Source: Nostoc mirabile CHAB5784 (GTDB taxonomy: Bacteria > Cyanobacteriota > Cyanobacteriia > Cyanobacteriales > Nostocaceae). From it: a stretch of DNA of 64,000 nt. The stretch covers positions 183,655 through 247,654 of the forward strand of contig NZ_JAIVFS010000001.1 in NCBI RefSeq assembly GCF_020829645.1. The letters run 5' to 3'. The stretch's first letter is position 1. Each line of letters starts with the position of its first letter. Made by a program: the position numbers and the translations under genes. This document shows, piece by piece, positions 1 through 8,951 of the stretch. The notes under the pieces are model-generated. The model had not been told where the DNA came from. It saw nothing but the letters and a program-made list of their open reading frames with translations, and ran no database searches.

Positions 1-6
1 TAGCCC

Positions 7-153
7 TGGCGATTAGAAATCGCGGCTATACAGACAAAACCCACCTCCGTGGGTTTGAAGCCCTTGATTTTCTCTTAGTCCACGGAGGTGGACTTTGCTT
101 GTGTAGCCGTGAATTCTATTCGCTTTGCTTGTGTAGCCGCGAATTCTATTCGC
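7..153. repeat. Small palindromic element at the window edge
   Basis: The left arm (from about 7, reading toward the sequence CCACCTCCGTGG) and the reverse complement of the right arm (ending near 153) match over roughly 45 bases with a few differences, so the segment can fold into one long imperfect hairpin. Part of the right end, with the core TAGCCGCGAATTCTATTCGC, is duplicated (about 105-124 and 134-153). No reading frame of interest lies in it. It resembles the small dispersed repeats common in Nostoc genomes. Confidence 0.55.
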
Positions 154-188
154 CCAATACTTTGAAAACATCCTTTAAAATTGAATGA

Positions 189-2348
189 TCACTTGCGATT
201 TTCGCGCCGCCATTTACCCCGCACTAAGCGAATTTGATCAAAAGTGTAGCTTTCACCAAGTTGTTCTCGAATTGGCGTTAAAGAAATATCACCAAGCACT
301 TCTAAAACTTGCCAAATTTTTTGTTGATGTTCAAGAGGTACTAACTGATTTATGTCTACAGGCTGATTTTTTTCAATCAAATCTGCCAAATGACGAATAA
401 TTGTTGTAGGGCGGATATTGCGTTTTTTGGCAATTTCATTAACACTCAAACCTTGTTTATGTAATTGTAATGTGAATATTTCGGTGTCGGAAGGTAAGCT
501 AACAGAGGGTGTAAAACTAACTTGGGGTGGATCTATCAAACCTTTTTCTTGGCGGTAGGCGCGAATTTCTGCGAGGAATTTATCGCCATATTGGGAAAGT
601 TTGTGACTACCTACGCCCGAAAGTTTACCAAATTCGGTTAGTGTTGTAGGTTGTACTTGTGCCATCAATTTCAGGGTAGAATCCTGAAAGACAACGTAAG
701 GTGGTACAGATTGTTCATCAGCAAGTTGTTTACGGAGCGATCGCAACCTCTGCATTAATATCTCTGCTTCAACAGCTTTCTCACTCCCTTCTTCCCAAGT
801 AACCTTCTGTGCTACGGGAACAACAAGGGAAACTGTACGCTGTCGCCGCATCACTTCCCAACTAAGGGGGTTAAGTTTCAAAACTGAGTAACCATCGCTA
901 GTCTGTTCTAGCAACCCTTGATGTAAAAGCGATCGCGCCAACATTCGCCACTCATCTACACTCTTATCTTTGCCAATACCGTAGGTAGAAAGTTTATCGT
1001 GTTCGTACTGGATAATTTTGTCTTTTTTTGCCCCCCGCAACACATCAATAATGTGCAACATCCCAAATCTTTCTTTACAACGCGCCACACAAGATAAAAA
1101 CTTCATGGCTTCAATTGTCCAGTCTTGCATTGGTTTGGGATGACGGCAATTATCGCAGTTACCGCAATTACCAAGAAAACGTTCCCCAAAATAACCTAGC
1201 TGAATTGTCCGCCGACAAACAGTACCTTCAGCATAGTCAATTACCTGACGCAGTTGTTGTTTAGCAATCAACTGTTCTTGGGGGTCAGTTTTTTGGTTAA
1301 TACTCCATTCAATGGTTTTAATATCACTGAAACTGAAAAAAAGTGTACAACGTGAGGGTTCACTATCCCTTCCCGCTCTACCTGATTCTTGATAATAACT
1401 TTCCAAATTACGTGGCAAATCAAAGTGAATTACTAACCGCACATCTGGCTTATTAATTCCCATTCCAAAGGCAATTGTCGCCACCATCACGCGCACATCA
1501 TCCCGAATAAATCGAGTTTGATTGCTGCTGCGTTCTTCATCAGTTAATCCGGCATGATAAGACAAAGCAGAAATTTTATCATTTTGCAATTTAAAGGTAA
1601 GTTCATCAACTTTTTTGCGCGTTAGGCAATAAATAATTGCTGAACCTTCGCTTTCCCGGACGAGTTCTAATAATTCAGCATACGCAGACTTGGTTTTAGA
1701 ACGGACTTCGTAATAAAGGTTTTGGCGATTAAAGCTAGCAATGTGGATACTCGGTTGCTTTAGCCCTAGTTGTTGGATAATATCAGCACGGACGCGATCG
1801 GTTGCTGTGGCGGTGAGGGCGAGGGTAGGGACATCAGGATAGCGTTTCCGCAGAGATTTCATCTGACGGTATTCTGGACGGAAGTCGTGTCCCCACTCAG
1901 AGACACAGTGGGCTTCGTCAATGGCGAAAGCCGCAATGCCAATTTTTTCTTTGACTAAATCGAGAAATGGGAGAAATCTTTCACTCAACAGACGTTCTGG
2001 GGCGACGTAAAGTAGTCTAACTTTACCACTGAGGATGGCTTCTTCCCGCGATCGCACCTTATAGGGATTCAGACTACTATTCAAAAATGTGGCGTTAATA
2101 TTATTGTTTCGCAGTCCTTCCACTTGGTCTTGCATCAAAGCGATTAATGGCGACACCACCACCGTTAAGCCTTTTTTTATCAATGCAGGTAACTGAAAAC
2201 ACAAAGATTTTCCCCCACCCGTAGGCATCACAATCAATAAATCCCGATTTTGCAGCGCATCTTCGATAATTTGCCGTTGTCCGGGGCGGAATCCGTCGTA
2301 ACCGAAGTGATATTTTAGCGCTTGTTCGAGATGGGGATACTGAAGCAT
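189..2348 (-). CDS. recQ: ATP-dependent DNA helicase RecQ
   Basis: RecQ-family 3'-5' DNA helicase of 719 residues, acting on forked and recombination intermediates during DNA repair. Visible features are Walker A MPTGGGKS with Lys47, the DEAH box at 144-147 followed by the aromatic-rich RecQ loop, and four cysteines at about 378, 395, 398 and 401 that form the zinc site. These are followed by a winged-helix region, an HRDC domain (about 560-630), and a further C-terminal helical/HTH segment (about 655-715) seen in longer bacterial RecQ proteins. The ATG at 2348 starts directly before helicase motif 0, so the start is secure. The gene stands alone; the next gene upstream is on the same strand but separated by repeats. 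Confidence 0.97.
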   Translation of the reverse strand: MLQYPHLEQALKYHFGYDGFRPGQRQIIEDALQNRDLLIVMPTGGGKSLCFQLPALIKKGLTVVVSPLIALMQDQVEGLRNNNINATFLNSSLNPYKVRSREEAILSGKVRLLYVAPERLLSERFLPFLDLVKEKIGIAAFAIDEAHCVSEWGHDFRPEYRQMKSLRKRYPDVPTLALTATATDRVRADIIQQLGLKQPSIHIASFNRQNLYYEVRSKTKSAYAELLELVRESEGSAIIYCLTRKKVDELTFKLQNDKISALSYHAGLTDEERSSNQTRFIRDDVRVMVATIAFGMGINKPDVRLVIHFDLPRNLESYYQESGRAGRDSEPSRCTLFFSFSDIKTIEWSINQKTDPQEQLIAKQQLRQVIDYAEGTVCRRTIQLGYFGERFLGNCGNCDNCRHPKPMQDWTIEAMKFLSCVARCKERFGMLHIIDVLRGAKKDKIIQYEHDKLSTYGIGKDKSVDEWRMLARSLLHQGLLEQTSDGYSVLKLNPLSWEVMRRQRTVSLVVPVAQKVTWEEGSEKAVEAEILMQRLRSLRKQLADEQSVPPYVVFQDSTLKLMAQVQPTTLTEFGKLSGVGSHKLSQYGDKFLAEIRAYRQEKGLIDPPQVSFTPSVSLPSDTEIFTLQLHKQGLSVNEIAKKRNIRPTTIIRHLADLIEKNQPVDINQLVPLEHQQKIWQVLEVLGDISLTPIREQLGESYTFDQIRLVRGKWRRENRK

Positions 2349-2349
2349 A

Positions 2350-2432
2350 GCGATCGCTTTTTCGGGTGCTGTCTGCGTGAGTAGTTATTGAAGATATCAG
2401 GATTTTAACTCACATCATCGGCAGCTTTGGGA
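2350..2432. repeat. 83-bp direct repeat, copy A
   Basis: Begins with a HIP1 octamer just upstream of recQ. It matches the segment 3237-3319 in the same orientation at 81 of 83 positions. The two copies bracket the toxin-antitoxin pair. No open frame of note; it may include the recQ promoter region. Confidence 0.85.
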
Positions 2433-2501
2433 AGGTCTGCGTTTCTGGAGTGCGACGCCGAATAGCCCGCACTTCGACAAAGCTCAGTCACCACCGCAGG
2501 C

Positions 2502-2541
2502 ATCGCACTAAGTCAATCATCATACATGAGCGATCGCTTTT
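2502..2541. repeat. 40-bp direct repeat next to the toxin-antitoxin pair
   Basis: Matches 3209-3248 in direct orientation with three differences and ends in a HIP1 octamer. The copies lie immediately outside the toxin-antitoxin genes, one on each side, as expected if the cassette arrived between, or together with, duplicated flanks. Confidence 0.75.
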
Positions 2542-2587
2542 CTTTTGAGACAGTTACGAGAAAATTGGCGATTTTACTTTTATTGAG

Positions 2588-2872
2588 CTAATAAACATCG
2601 TCATGAGTACCAATGTCTAGCAAAAGAACAACTTCTTCCTCACTCTCGTCATCGGTTTTCAGTGAGAAAACAATGCGACAATCATATCCACAAGAGCATG
2701 AAAACAACCCTGATAGCTTTCCCTCTAGCTTGTGAGTGCCCAAATTAGCTGCAAATATATCATTTTCCATAGCAGCAATAGTTTCTTCTATTCTGGCCTG
2801 CAAGTCAGCATTACGACGAGCAAATTTTCGGAAAGTTCTTTTAAATTTGCTCGTGATAACCAACTTATACAT
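2588..2872 (-). CDS. ParE/RelE-superfamily toxin
   Basis: A 94-residue basic protein beginning MYKLVITSKFKRTF, with the RelE/ParE fold signature: an early basic helix, a G-x-HKLEGKLSGLFSCSCGYD segment, then RIVFSL and a C-terminal HDDVY. This family either cuts mRNA on the ribosome (RelE type) or poisons gyrase (ParE type); the sequence alone does not decide which. I chose the ATG at 2872 because it overlaps the end of the upstream antitoxin frame by 8 bases, the usual coupling in such operons. A longer frame from 3010 would run through the antitoxin gene and is unlikely. The pair is a probable type II toxin-antitoxin module of mobile origin, as the flanking direct repeats suggest. Confidence 0.85.
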   Translation of the reverse strand: MYKLVITSKFKRTFRKFARRNADLQARIEETIAAMENDIFAANLGTHKLEGKLSGLFSCSCGYDCRIVFSLKTDDESEEEVVLLLDIGTHDDVY

Positions 2873-3110
2873 CGGCTGCACTTGGGTTATTGAGATATTC
2901 CCGTAATTCTTGAATTGCTTCGGCAGCAGTCTGGACTTTGAGCCTACCTGCTTGGAATTCAGCAATGGAAGCTGCTGCATCTGACGCAATTTCATCTCGC
3001 CGACTTTCAATAATTCGGTTTTTGAGAATTTGTACCAGCATTTCTTGTTGCTCTAAAGTAAGCTCCATTGCGGCATCTAAAACTCTATCTAGGTTACTCA
3101 ATTGCTTCAT
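2865..3110 (-). CDS. Antitoxin partner of the ParE/RelE-type toxin
   Basis: An 81-residue acidic, helical protein beginning MKQLSNLDRVLDAA, located directly upstream of the toxin and overlapping it by 8 bases. Its position, size and charge fit the antitoxin of a type II pair, which would bind and neutralise the toxin and often represses the operon. The N-terminal half reads like the helical DNA-binding or dimerisation part and the Gln/Ala-rich C-terminal part like the toxin-binding tail. AAGAGG lies immediately before the ATG at 3110, which is closer than usual. A TTG start at 3137 in the same frame is the alternative. Confidence 0.75.
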   Translation of the reverse strand: MKQLSNLDRVLDAAMELTLEQQEMLVQILKNRIIESRRDEIASDAAASIAEFQAGRLKVQTAAEAIQELREYLNNPSAADV

Positions 3111-3208
3111 CCTCTTAATTATTAGGGTTGATAACAAAACTTGTAAAATATAAACTTATAAGTCTTACCCTCATCGCTTTTTTAGCTTCGTCAAACTCAT
3201 GTTAACTT

Positions 3209-3319
3209 ATCGCACTAACTCAATTATCATACATAAGCGATCGCTTTTTCGGGGACTGTCTGCGTGAGTAGTTATTGAAGATATCAGGATTTTAACTCAC
3301 ATCATCGGCAGCTTTGGGA
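3209..3319. repeat. Direct repeats on the far side of the toxin-antitoxin pair
   Basis: Holds the second copies of both repeats found next to recQ: 3209-3248 matches 2502-2541, and 3237-3319 matches 2350-2432 at 81 of 83 positions. Here the two units overlap through their shared HIP1 octamer, whereas on the recQ side they are about 70 bases apart and in the opposite order. The following bases (to 3477) contain a dispersed CTCTGTG-type repeat and no convincing gene. Confidence 0.8.
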
Positions 3320-3477
3320 TTCGGGGAGACGCTGCGCGAACAAGTCTTTTAACCGCAAGGGCGCACTGGCTTCTCTGTGTCTCTGCGGTTCCTTCCTTTC
3401 TAAATTTGGCGCATTTTTATACAGAATTGGTATGAGAAAATTGAAGATTATGTTTTTACACATTTGGGATGCTCGCG

Positions 3478-5040
3478 TCAGCATCTACCTAACCGAGGAT
3501 TTGCAGTTATTCCTTTGCCTTGATGCCCTACCTGGTTACATTTTAACTGTGATTCTAAAGCATCAATCTTTCGTAAAAGCGACACTCCCCACACTATAGA
3601 AATCACCAACTTGATTGTCATGCCCACGAGCAAAAGTGTCACTATTGTAGCAGTTTTCTTTTGTTGAATCAGCCTTTGTTGTTGTTCTGCAAGTCGTGCT
3701 TCAATTTCTTTGGCGCGTTCGGCTTCTAACGCGTGCTGCATTTCTCGCCGATCTAATTCTTCACTAGCAGCTAAAAATCGATAATCTAAGTTGCTCAAGC
3801 TTTTGCCATTTGCCCAAGTTTGAGCATCAATCAAGGCTTGTCCCCGCAATAGGCGAGATTCATCCTTTTCTTTTGAGGCTATCCATGCATTGAAGGTTTC
3901 GTAGTAGGGGCGCAAGTAAGCTAATTTTTTTCCAACCCATTCTAAATTGAAAACTTCTTGATAAATTCGATTTTTGATTTGGAGAAAACCTTGCTTTTTG
4001 ATTACTAAACCAGATAGCAACAGTTCTACCTGTTCTCGGCTATCGTCGGCTGGGACTTTCACTCCTTGGAGAATTTGTTGATAAATTCCCAGCAATCTGG
4101 CGGCAATTTGTTCGTTTGCAAGGATGCGATCGCGAATTGTCCGTAAATGCTCTGGTTCATCTTGTGATTCCCATTTTTCGATGATGTGCGATCGCACCAC
4201 ATTTTCTATCCAAAATTCTTCTGCGCCAGGGGGCATTTTTAGCTTTCTACTCACATCATTTTGAGATAAACACACAAGTAGCCGACACAGCTTTTGAGTA
4301 AGAAATGGTTGCCCTTCTGTCCAAGCTATTACTTCTTTCAAAACTTTCTGAGGGTGATTATCTTTAATATTCAGCCCCAAAGATAGTGTTTGAGCTTCTT
4401 GAAATGTGAAACCATTTACTTGGATGGCTTTACCAATATTAAACGGGGTAGTATTATTTCGATATCGAATTAAGTCTGAAGGTGTTGCAACACCGAAGAT
4501 TGCAAATGTAATCCGATGATACTCTGGATCAATTGCTCGTTGATTATAACAAAAGCGAATCAAGCTAAAAAAGTCATCAACAGAGAAATCGAGGCTAAGA
4601 ATACTATCAATTTCATCAATAAAAATAAATAGTCTTTCGTTAGGAAACTGAGCTAACAGAATTTCCGAAATAAATCGGCTGAGTTTCTGAACTAAAGAAA
4701 TATCACTTTGTTCTTGCCACCAACTTTTTAGATTGACTTTACCTAACAGTTTAAAACCTAACCATAAATCACCTACCACTCCCTTATACCATTGCTCTGG
4801 AGTTATATTGTCACAACCAATATTAGTCATATCAACGGTGGCGCATTTAAAGCCCTCTTGTTGGAAGCGATGCTTTGTTTTTACCATAAGTGAGGATTTG
4901 CCCATTTGTCTACTGCTCAGGATGTAGCAAAATTCACCCTGCTTCAAGGCTTCGTAAAGTTCCACATCCGCTCTGCGCTCAACATAGCTAGGAGCGTCAG
5001 TTGTAAGGGTTCCACCAACTTGGTATCGATAATTGTTCAT
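3478..5040 (-). CDS. AAA-like domain (AAA_35) ATPase with C-terminal membrane segment
   Basis: A 520-residue protein of the cyanobacterial AAA-like family. It opens with the characteristic [20 protein letters not shown] segment, then Walker [10 protein letters not shown] (Lys48) and Walker B FIFIDEID (Asp142/Glu143). The ATPase domain extends to about 350. A charged, Gln-rich coiled coil (about 410-460) is followed by one hydrophobic segment (about 463-485) and a short tail. In many relatives this part leads into WD40 repeats; here the protein stops soon after the membrane helix, so it may be a shortened form. The substrate is unknown; such proteins are thought to be signalling or STAND-like switches. 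The next gene upstream encodes a second protein of the same ATPase family. Confidence 0.85.
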   Translation of the reverse strand: MNNYRYQVGGTLTTDAPSYVERRADVELYEALKQGEFCYILSSRQMGKSSLMVKTKHRFQQEGFKCATVDMTNIGCDNITPEQWYKGVVGDLWLGFKLLGKVNLKSWWQEQSDISLVQKLSRFISEILLAQFPNERLFIFIDEIDSILSLDFSVDDFFSLIRFCYNQRAIDPEYHRITFAIFGVATPSDLIRYRNNTTPFNIGKAIQVNGFTFQEAQTLSLGLNIKDNHPQKVLKEVIAWTEGQPFLTQKLCRLLVCLSQNDVSRKLKMPPGAEEFWIENVVRSHIIEKWESQDEPEHLRTIRDRILANEQIAARLLGIYQQILQGVKVPADDSREQVELLLSGLVIKKQGFLQIKNRIYQEVFNLEWVGKKLAYLRPYYETFNAWIASKEKDESRLLRGQALIDAQTWANGKSLSNLDYRFLAASEELDRREMQHALEAERAKEIEARLAEQQQRLIQQKKTATIVTLLLVGMTIKLVISIVWGVSLLRKIDALESQLKCNQVGHQGKGITANPRLGRC

Positions 5041-5169
5041 TTGATTTAAAATGTTAAACTAGTTCTCATTTTTAATAAATGAATTGGCATCGAGATAATT
5101 GATTAAATTCATATTAAGAACGAGAACAAGTATTTTTATTATCTGTGTTTCAACAGTTTACCAGAACTA

Positions 5170-6549
5170 TTATGACCCTGAGCGTCCCAGTTGTTGGCTA
5201 AAATAAAAGCGATATAACTCACACCTTGCGTGAGCTTGATTGCCGTTTAGTTGAACCAAACCCATACTTTCTAGCTTGTAAGCAGCGATCGCGTCTAGCT
5301 CCACTTTTTCATCTGTTGCAATTACCTTTTCCATCGCTGACATTAATTCTGGTTCTTTTTGGAGTAACCTCAACAGTTCTCGTAAATGCTGACTGTAAAT
5401 TCCCACTTGTGTAGATGCGCTTTCTAGTAACACCTCGAATGTTATTTCTTCTTGACATAGATGATAAAGCGCAAGGCTCACCAAATAGGGATGTCCTCCT
5501 ACCATTGCTTGTAAGGGTGCAAGGCGTTTTGCCCCTTCGGAGTCTGCTGCCCAATCTAGCCCGTAAGCTAATGCTAATTTCTGTATCTGATTGAGGGTAA
5601 ACGGCGGCAACGTAATTGTTATCCCGACATTGAAAGGCGATTGGTTTAGCTTGAGTGGAATATAAATTTCTGTGGTGTGAACTACCACCATTCGTAGTTT
5701 TTGCCAGATTTGATCCTGCTTTGCTTGTTCATGCCAAAATCGCAGCATTGGTAGAAAGTCTTGGGCAATATTAGGATGTTCAAAAACTCGATGGACTTCA
5801 TTCAAAGCCAAAACTACAGGACTTTGATCAATGTATTGCAGCAGATATGCTTCAAAATAGATTTTGCAGCTTACCTTGCTGCCCATTTCCGTATCCCAAA
5901 AATCATCTAGACAGGGAAGGAGATTTAATTGCCTGCTGACATTGACACAAAACCAACGCAAAAATTTATCCAGAGAAGCAAAAATATCTTCGTCAGCTTC
6001 TTGAAAGTCCAAATAGACAATTTGATAACCTTGCTCTCTAGCATAAGCAATCATCCGGTTCAGCAGTGAACTTTTTCCCGTTTTTCTAGGTGCTTTGATT
6101 CGGATTAAGCAACCAGGGTGTAAAATCTCGTTATAAACAAGTTCTTCTAGGGGAGGGCGATTGATGTAAAGAGGAGAACCCAGTGGTACAGGGCCGCTTG
6201 GAAATTCGATCTTGCTTGCTGAAGACAAGTCTGGAGAAACCATTTCTAAGCTAGATTCTTCGCCCAAGTTTTCTTGGCTCTGATTTTCCTGATCACCTAT
6301 CTTTTCTTGCAGGTATTTCTCCAAGGCTAAATGCAGATTTTTTTTCGTTATTTTTTTTCCAAGTGCAACGGAAAGGTCTTGCCACAACTCAGAGCCAACT
6401 TCCTTGATGTAATTGTTGCGGTAGCCTGATACCTCTGCCATTTCATCGTAAGTTTTGCCCAACCACGATTGATAGAGCACAAACCATTGAATGGAAGCAA
6501 GAGGCTTGTCTTGCAAAATTCTTTCTACTGCTTGCAGAATATCTTCCAC
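5170..6549 (-). CDS. AAA-like domain (AAA_35) ATPase with N-terminal helical domain
   Basis: A 459-residue protein. Residues 5-80 form a helical, HTH-like domain (ILQDKPLASIQWFVLYQSW ... GKTYDEMAEVSGY) of the type found at the N-terminus of cyanobacterial vWA-MoxR-associated proteins. After an acidic Gln/Glu linker comes the AAA-like ATPase, with the introductory PSGPVPLGSPLYINRPPLE, Walker A APRKTGKSS (Lys159) and an LALNEVH Walker B. It lacks any membrane segment. It is encoded 129 bases upstream of the other AAA-like gene on the same strand, so the two may be co-expressed. Function is inferred only at family level: probably a nucleotide-driven regulatory switch. Confidence 0.82.
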   Translation of the reverse strand: MEDILQAVERILQDKPLASIQWFVLYQSWLGKTYDEMAEVSGYRNNYIKEVGSELWQDLSVALGKKITKKNLHLALEKYLQEKIGDQENQSQENLGEESSLEMVSPDLSSASKIEFPSGPVPLGSPLYINRPPLEELVYNEILHPGCLIRIKAPRKTGKSSLLNRMIAYAREQGYQIVYLDFQEADEDIFASLDKFLRWFCVNVSRQLNLLPCLDDFWDTEMGSKVSCKIYFEAYLLQYIDQSPVVLALNEVHRVFEHPNIAQDFLPMLRFWHEQAKQDQIWQKLRMVVVHTTEIYIPLKLNQSPFNVGITITLPPFTLNQIQKLALAYGLDWAADSEGAKRLAPLQAMVGGHPYLVSLALYHLCQEEITFEVLLESASTQVGIYSQHLRELLRLLQKEPELMSAMEKVIATDEKVELDAIAAYKLESMGLVQLNGNQAHARCELYRFYFSQQLGRSGS

Positions 6550-7094
6550 GGATATTAATATTAAAGGTTAAACAGTTAGTAGAGGCATTTATCAAACAGA
6601 ATTCAGGAGTCAGGAGTCAGAATTCAGGAAAGGTAAACTGAGCAGAAATTGCGGATAGCGTAGCGTTAGCGAGTCCGCGATAGCGCAGCGTTAGCGAGTA
6701 TTTTCGAGTCGCGTCTGAATAACCGGCGTTTTTGCACCCCCACCAAATTTTAAATTTTGTGGTATTCAATTCATTTGGGGATTCAGACCCCAAATGAATT
6801 GATTCTGACTCCTGAATTCTTCTTCAACGACTTTGGTCTAGTAATAATATACAACCGATTAACAATTCAAAATTCAAAGTTCAAAATTAAAGACGCTTCT
6901 ACGTTCCTAACAAATAGAGAAATGGGGATTCAGGGACATTACCGAAGAAGAATTCAGAATACATCCGCCTGAATCCAGCTTGGGGATTCTGTGCGACTGG
7001 ATAGAGAATCGAGGTTTAGAGCAAGCGATTTTAAACGCACGTGATATTAAATTCTTTCCTCCGTGACTCTTCGCCCTGACTTGACTGCTGGGGT
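6550..7094. other. Gene-free stretch with short dispersed repeats
   Basis: Contains heptamer-type runs of GGAGTCA/GAATTCA (about 6600-6630), a short duplicated TAGCG...GTTAGCGAGT segment (about 6655-6700) and an inverted pair around CAATTCATTTGGGG (6768-6800). Open frames here are short and made of repeat sequence. No gene is supported. Confidence 0.6.
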
Positions 7095-7384
7095 CAATAC
7101 TGCATAGGTTTTGCCTAAAAAATAATTCCAATGTAGTAGCGTGGCAAGCTTAAAATAGTGCATTAAACGTAGACGTAGGTTGGGTGGAGCGGAGCGCAAC
7201 CCAACATATATCAGGATGTTGGGTTACGCAAAGCCTCCACCCAACCTACATTATTTTTGCAACATTTTAGCCTTGCCACGCCAGTAGGTTGGGTTGAGGA
7301 ACGAAACCCAACATTTTTAGGGGTTTGTTGGGTAACGCTTAAGTTCAACCCAACCTACAAATTTTCAAAACCTACGCAGTATTG
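7095..7384. repeat. Three-level nested palindromic element
   Basis: Outer inverted arms with core CAATACTGCNTAGGTTTTG lie at 7095-7113 and 7366-7384. Inside, 7139-7281 is a second palindrome with arms GCGTGGCAAG and CTTGCCACGC, and this in turn contains the hairpin 7175-7249 with arms GTAGGTTGGGT and ACCCAACCTAC. A related hairpin with the same arms follows at 7284-7358. No coding potential is visible. The nesting suggests successive insertion of small non-autonomous elements into each other. Confidence 0.75.
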
Positions 7385-7437
7385 CTGCTGGGGTATTCTG
7401 AATTCTGAATTCTGAATTCTGTCTTCAGCAGGACTTC

Positions 7438-8100
7438 TCATTTCTTCAGTGCCAGAGTCAAGCCATCTGCGATCGCTACTAAACTAAGACTAACTCGCTG
7501 GTCTTGATGCAGCTTTTGATTAAAGGCACGAATTCTTTTAGTTCTATTATCTTGCACTTCGGGGTCGGCAACCTTACCTGACCAAAGGACATTATCGATC
7601 GCAATCAGTCCTCCCGGACGCACTAATTGTAGCGATCGCTCATAATAACCATCATAATTGCTCTTATCTGCATCGATGAAAGCAAAATCAAAGGTTTCTG
7701 TCTCTCCCGTTGCCAGTAGCCGATCCAAAGTCTCCAAAGCTGGGGCAATGTGCAGTTGAATTTTATCCGCCACTTCTGCTTGCTGCCAATAGCGCCGAGC
7801 GATCGTCGTAAATTCCTCACTCACATCACAGGCTACCACCTTACCGTCCCTCGGTAGCGCCAATGCCACCACCAGGGAACTATAACCTGTAAATACCCCA
7901 ATTTCCAAAGTTTTCTTAGCTCCCAACAACTGCACCAGTAACGCCAAAAATTGCCCCTGTTCGGGAGCAATTTGCATCCTCCCTATTGGATGCTGGACTG
8001 TTTCTTGCCTCAGTTGGGTTAAAATTTCTGGTTCTCGGAGAGAGACTGATAGTAAATAGTCATAAAGGTTTTGTTCGAGTCCCAGTGTTTGAGTTGTCAT
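7438..8100 (-). CDS. SAM-dependent O-methyltransferase (caffeoyl-CoA OMT family)
   Basis: A 220-residue class I methyltransferase of the caffeoyl-CoA/catechol O-methyltransferase family, which transfers a methyl group from SAM to a catechol-type hydroxyl in a metal-dependent reaction. Motif I LEIGVFTGYSS lies at about 65-75. FIDADKSNY and AIDNVLWSG carry the acidic and Asn residues that usually hold the divalent metal. The ATG at 8100 is preceded by GAGGAAGG with eight bases of spacing, so I prefer it over the longer frame from 8157. The physiological substrate cannot be told from the sequence. The gene is flanked on both sides by palindromic elements. Confidence 0.9.
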   Translation of the reverse strand: MTTQTLGLEQNLYDYLLSVSLREPEILTQLRQETVQHPIGRMQIAPEQGQFLALLVQLLGAKKTLEIGVFTGYSSLVVALALPRDGKVVACDVSEEFTTIARRYWQQAEVADKIQLHIAPALETLDRLLATGETETFDFAFIDADKSNYDGYYERSLQLVRPGGLIAIDNVLWSGKVADPEVQDNRTKRIRAFNQKLHQDQRVSLSLVAIADGLTLALKK

Positions 8101-8340
8101 AAAACGCGCCTTCCTCTTTTGTTTAAACCCCACACACTCATTCTCTGGTTTAATCATAAATATGCAGAAAAACTCGAAATGTAATTTTCAAAACCCCAAA
8201 AATTTTGAGAATTGAATGTCTTTTAAGTTGGCGATGAAAGCCAATAGTAGGAAATACCGATACCTTGATATATAGCCGTTCCCATTCAGATGCGGTACAA
8301 CATTACATCACGAGGTGTAGGGGCACGGCACTGCCCATAC

Positions 8341-8536
8341 GTGTCAACTTAAGCTAGAAATAGCTTAACTGTTAGCTGACTCGCCCGCCTCGAACTAAAG
8401 TTCAAGGCTGATAGCTAAAGTCTACTGAAGTAGACTAAAGATTTTTGGCTATATTTAGTCATCAACAGAAGACTTCCGCTAAAAGCCAAGGAAGTTCAGT
8501 TCCTTGCGGGACATAGCTTTTACGTTAAGTTGACAC
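8341..8536. mobile_element. 196-bp non-coding element, copy 1
   Basis: Bounded by inverted repeats GTGTCAACTTAA and TTAAGTTGACAC. The inside contains several small hairpins (GAACTAAAGTTC, TCTACTGAAGTAGA). It is very similar to 8556-8750. A partial relative of one end occurs at about 54735, in front of the hmpA gene. There is no transposase, so any movement would depend on a transposase supplied elsewhere. Confidence 0.75.
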
Positions 8537-8555
8537 CTATGGGCACTGCCCATAC

Positions 8556-8750
8556 GTGTCAACTTAAGCTAGAAATAGCTTAACTGTTAGCTGACTCGCC
8601 CGCCTGGAACTAAAGTTCTAGGCTAATAGCTAAAGTCTACTAAAGTAGACTAAAGATTTTTCGGATTATTTAGTCATCAAGAGATGACTTTCGCTATTAG
8701 CAAGGAACTTTAGTTCCTTGCGAGACATGACTTTTACGTTAAGTTGACAC
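8556..8750. mobile_element. 195-bp non-coding element, copy 2
   Basis: Same terminal inverted repeats and internal hairpins as 8341-8536. The 19-base spacer between the copies repeats the GGGCACTGCCCATAC sequence that also precedes copy 1, so the host sequence was duplicated along with the element. Confidence 0.75.
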
Positions 8751-8951
8751 CAATGGGCACTGCCGTGCCCCTACGGGTGTACCTCACGTAAACGAGAACC
8801 GCTATATACAGTTAAATTACCAATTTACCAGAAAATACTCAATCCACTGCCTAATATTGACAGTTGAAAGAAATTCAACCTCTCTGGAATAACACTCGAT
8901 TGTTGTGTAAGAACTTGATAACTGAACTTTGCTCACCCAGAGGTTTTTGTA

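Larger units (their letters stand above)
8269..8808. mobile_element. Outer palindromic element interrupted by two 196-bp elements
   Basis: Terminal inverted repeats TATATAGCCGTTC (8269) and GAACCGCTATATA (ending 8808) enclose a second pair of arms carrying GTAGGGGCACGGCA and its complement. The centre of this palindrome is occupied by two copies of a different element (8341-8536 and 8556-8750). No coding sequence is present. I read it as a small hairpin element that received two insertions. Confidence 0.7.

Noticed and set aside
2588..3010. 140-codon version of the ParE/RelE-type toxin
   Set aside because: The extra N-terminal part overlaps the antitoxin gene and has no toxin-family similarity; the ATG at 2872 is the natural start.
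3302..3484. 60-codon minus-strand frame after the AAA-like gene
   Set aside because: Made of a dispersed CTCTGTGTCTCTGCGG-type repeat and overlapping the end of a real gene; no homology recognised.
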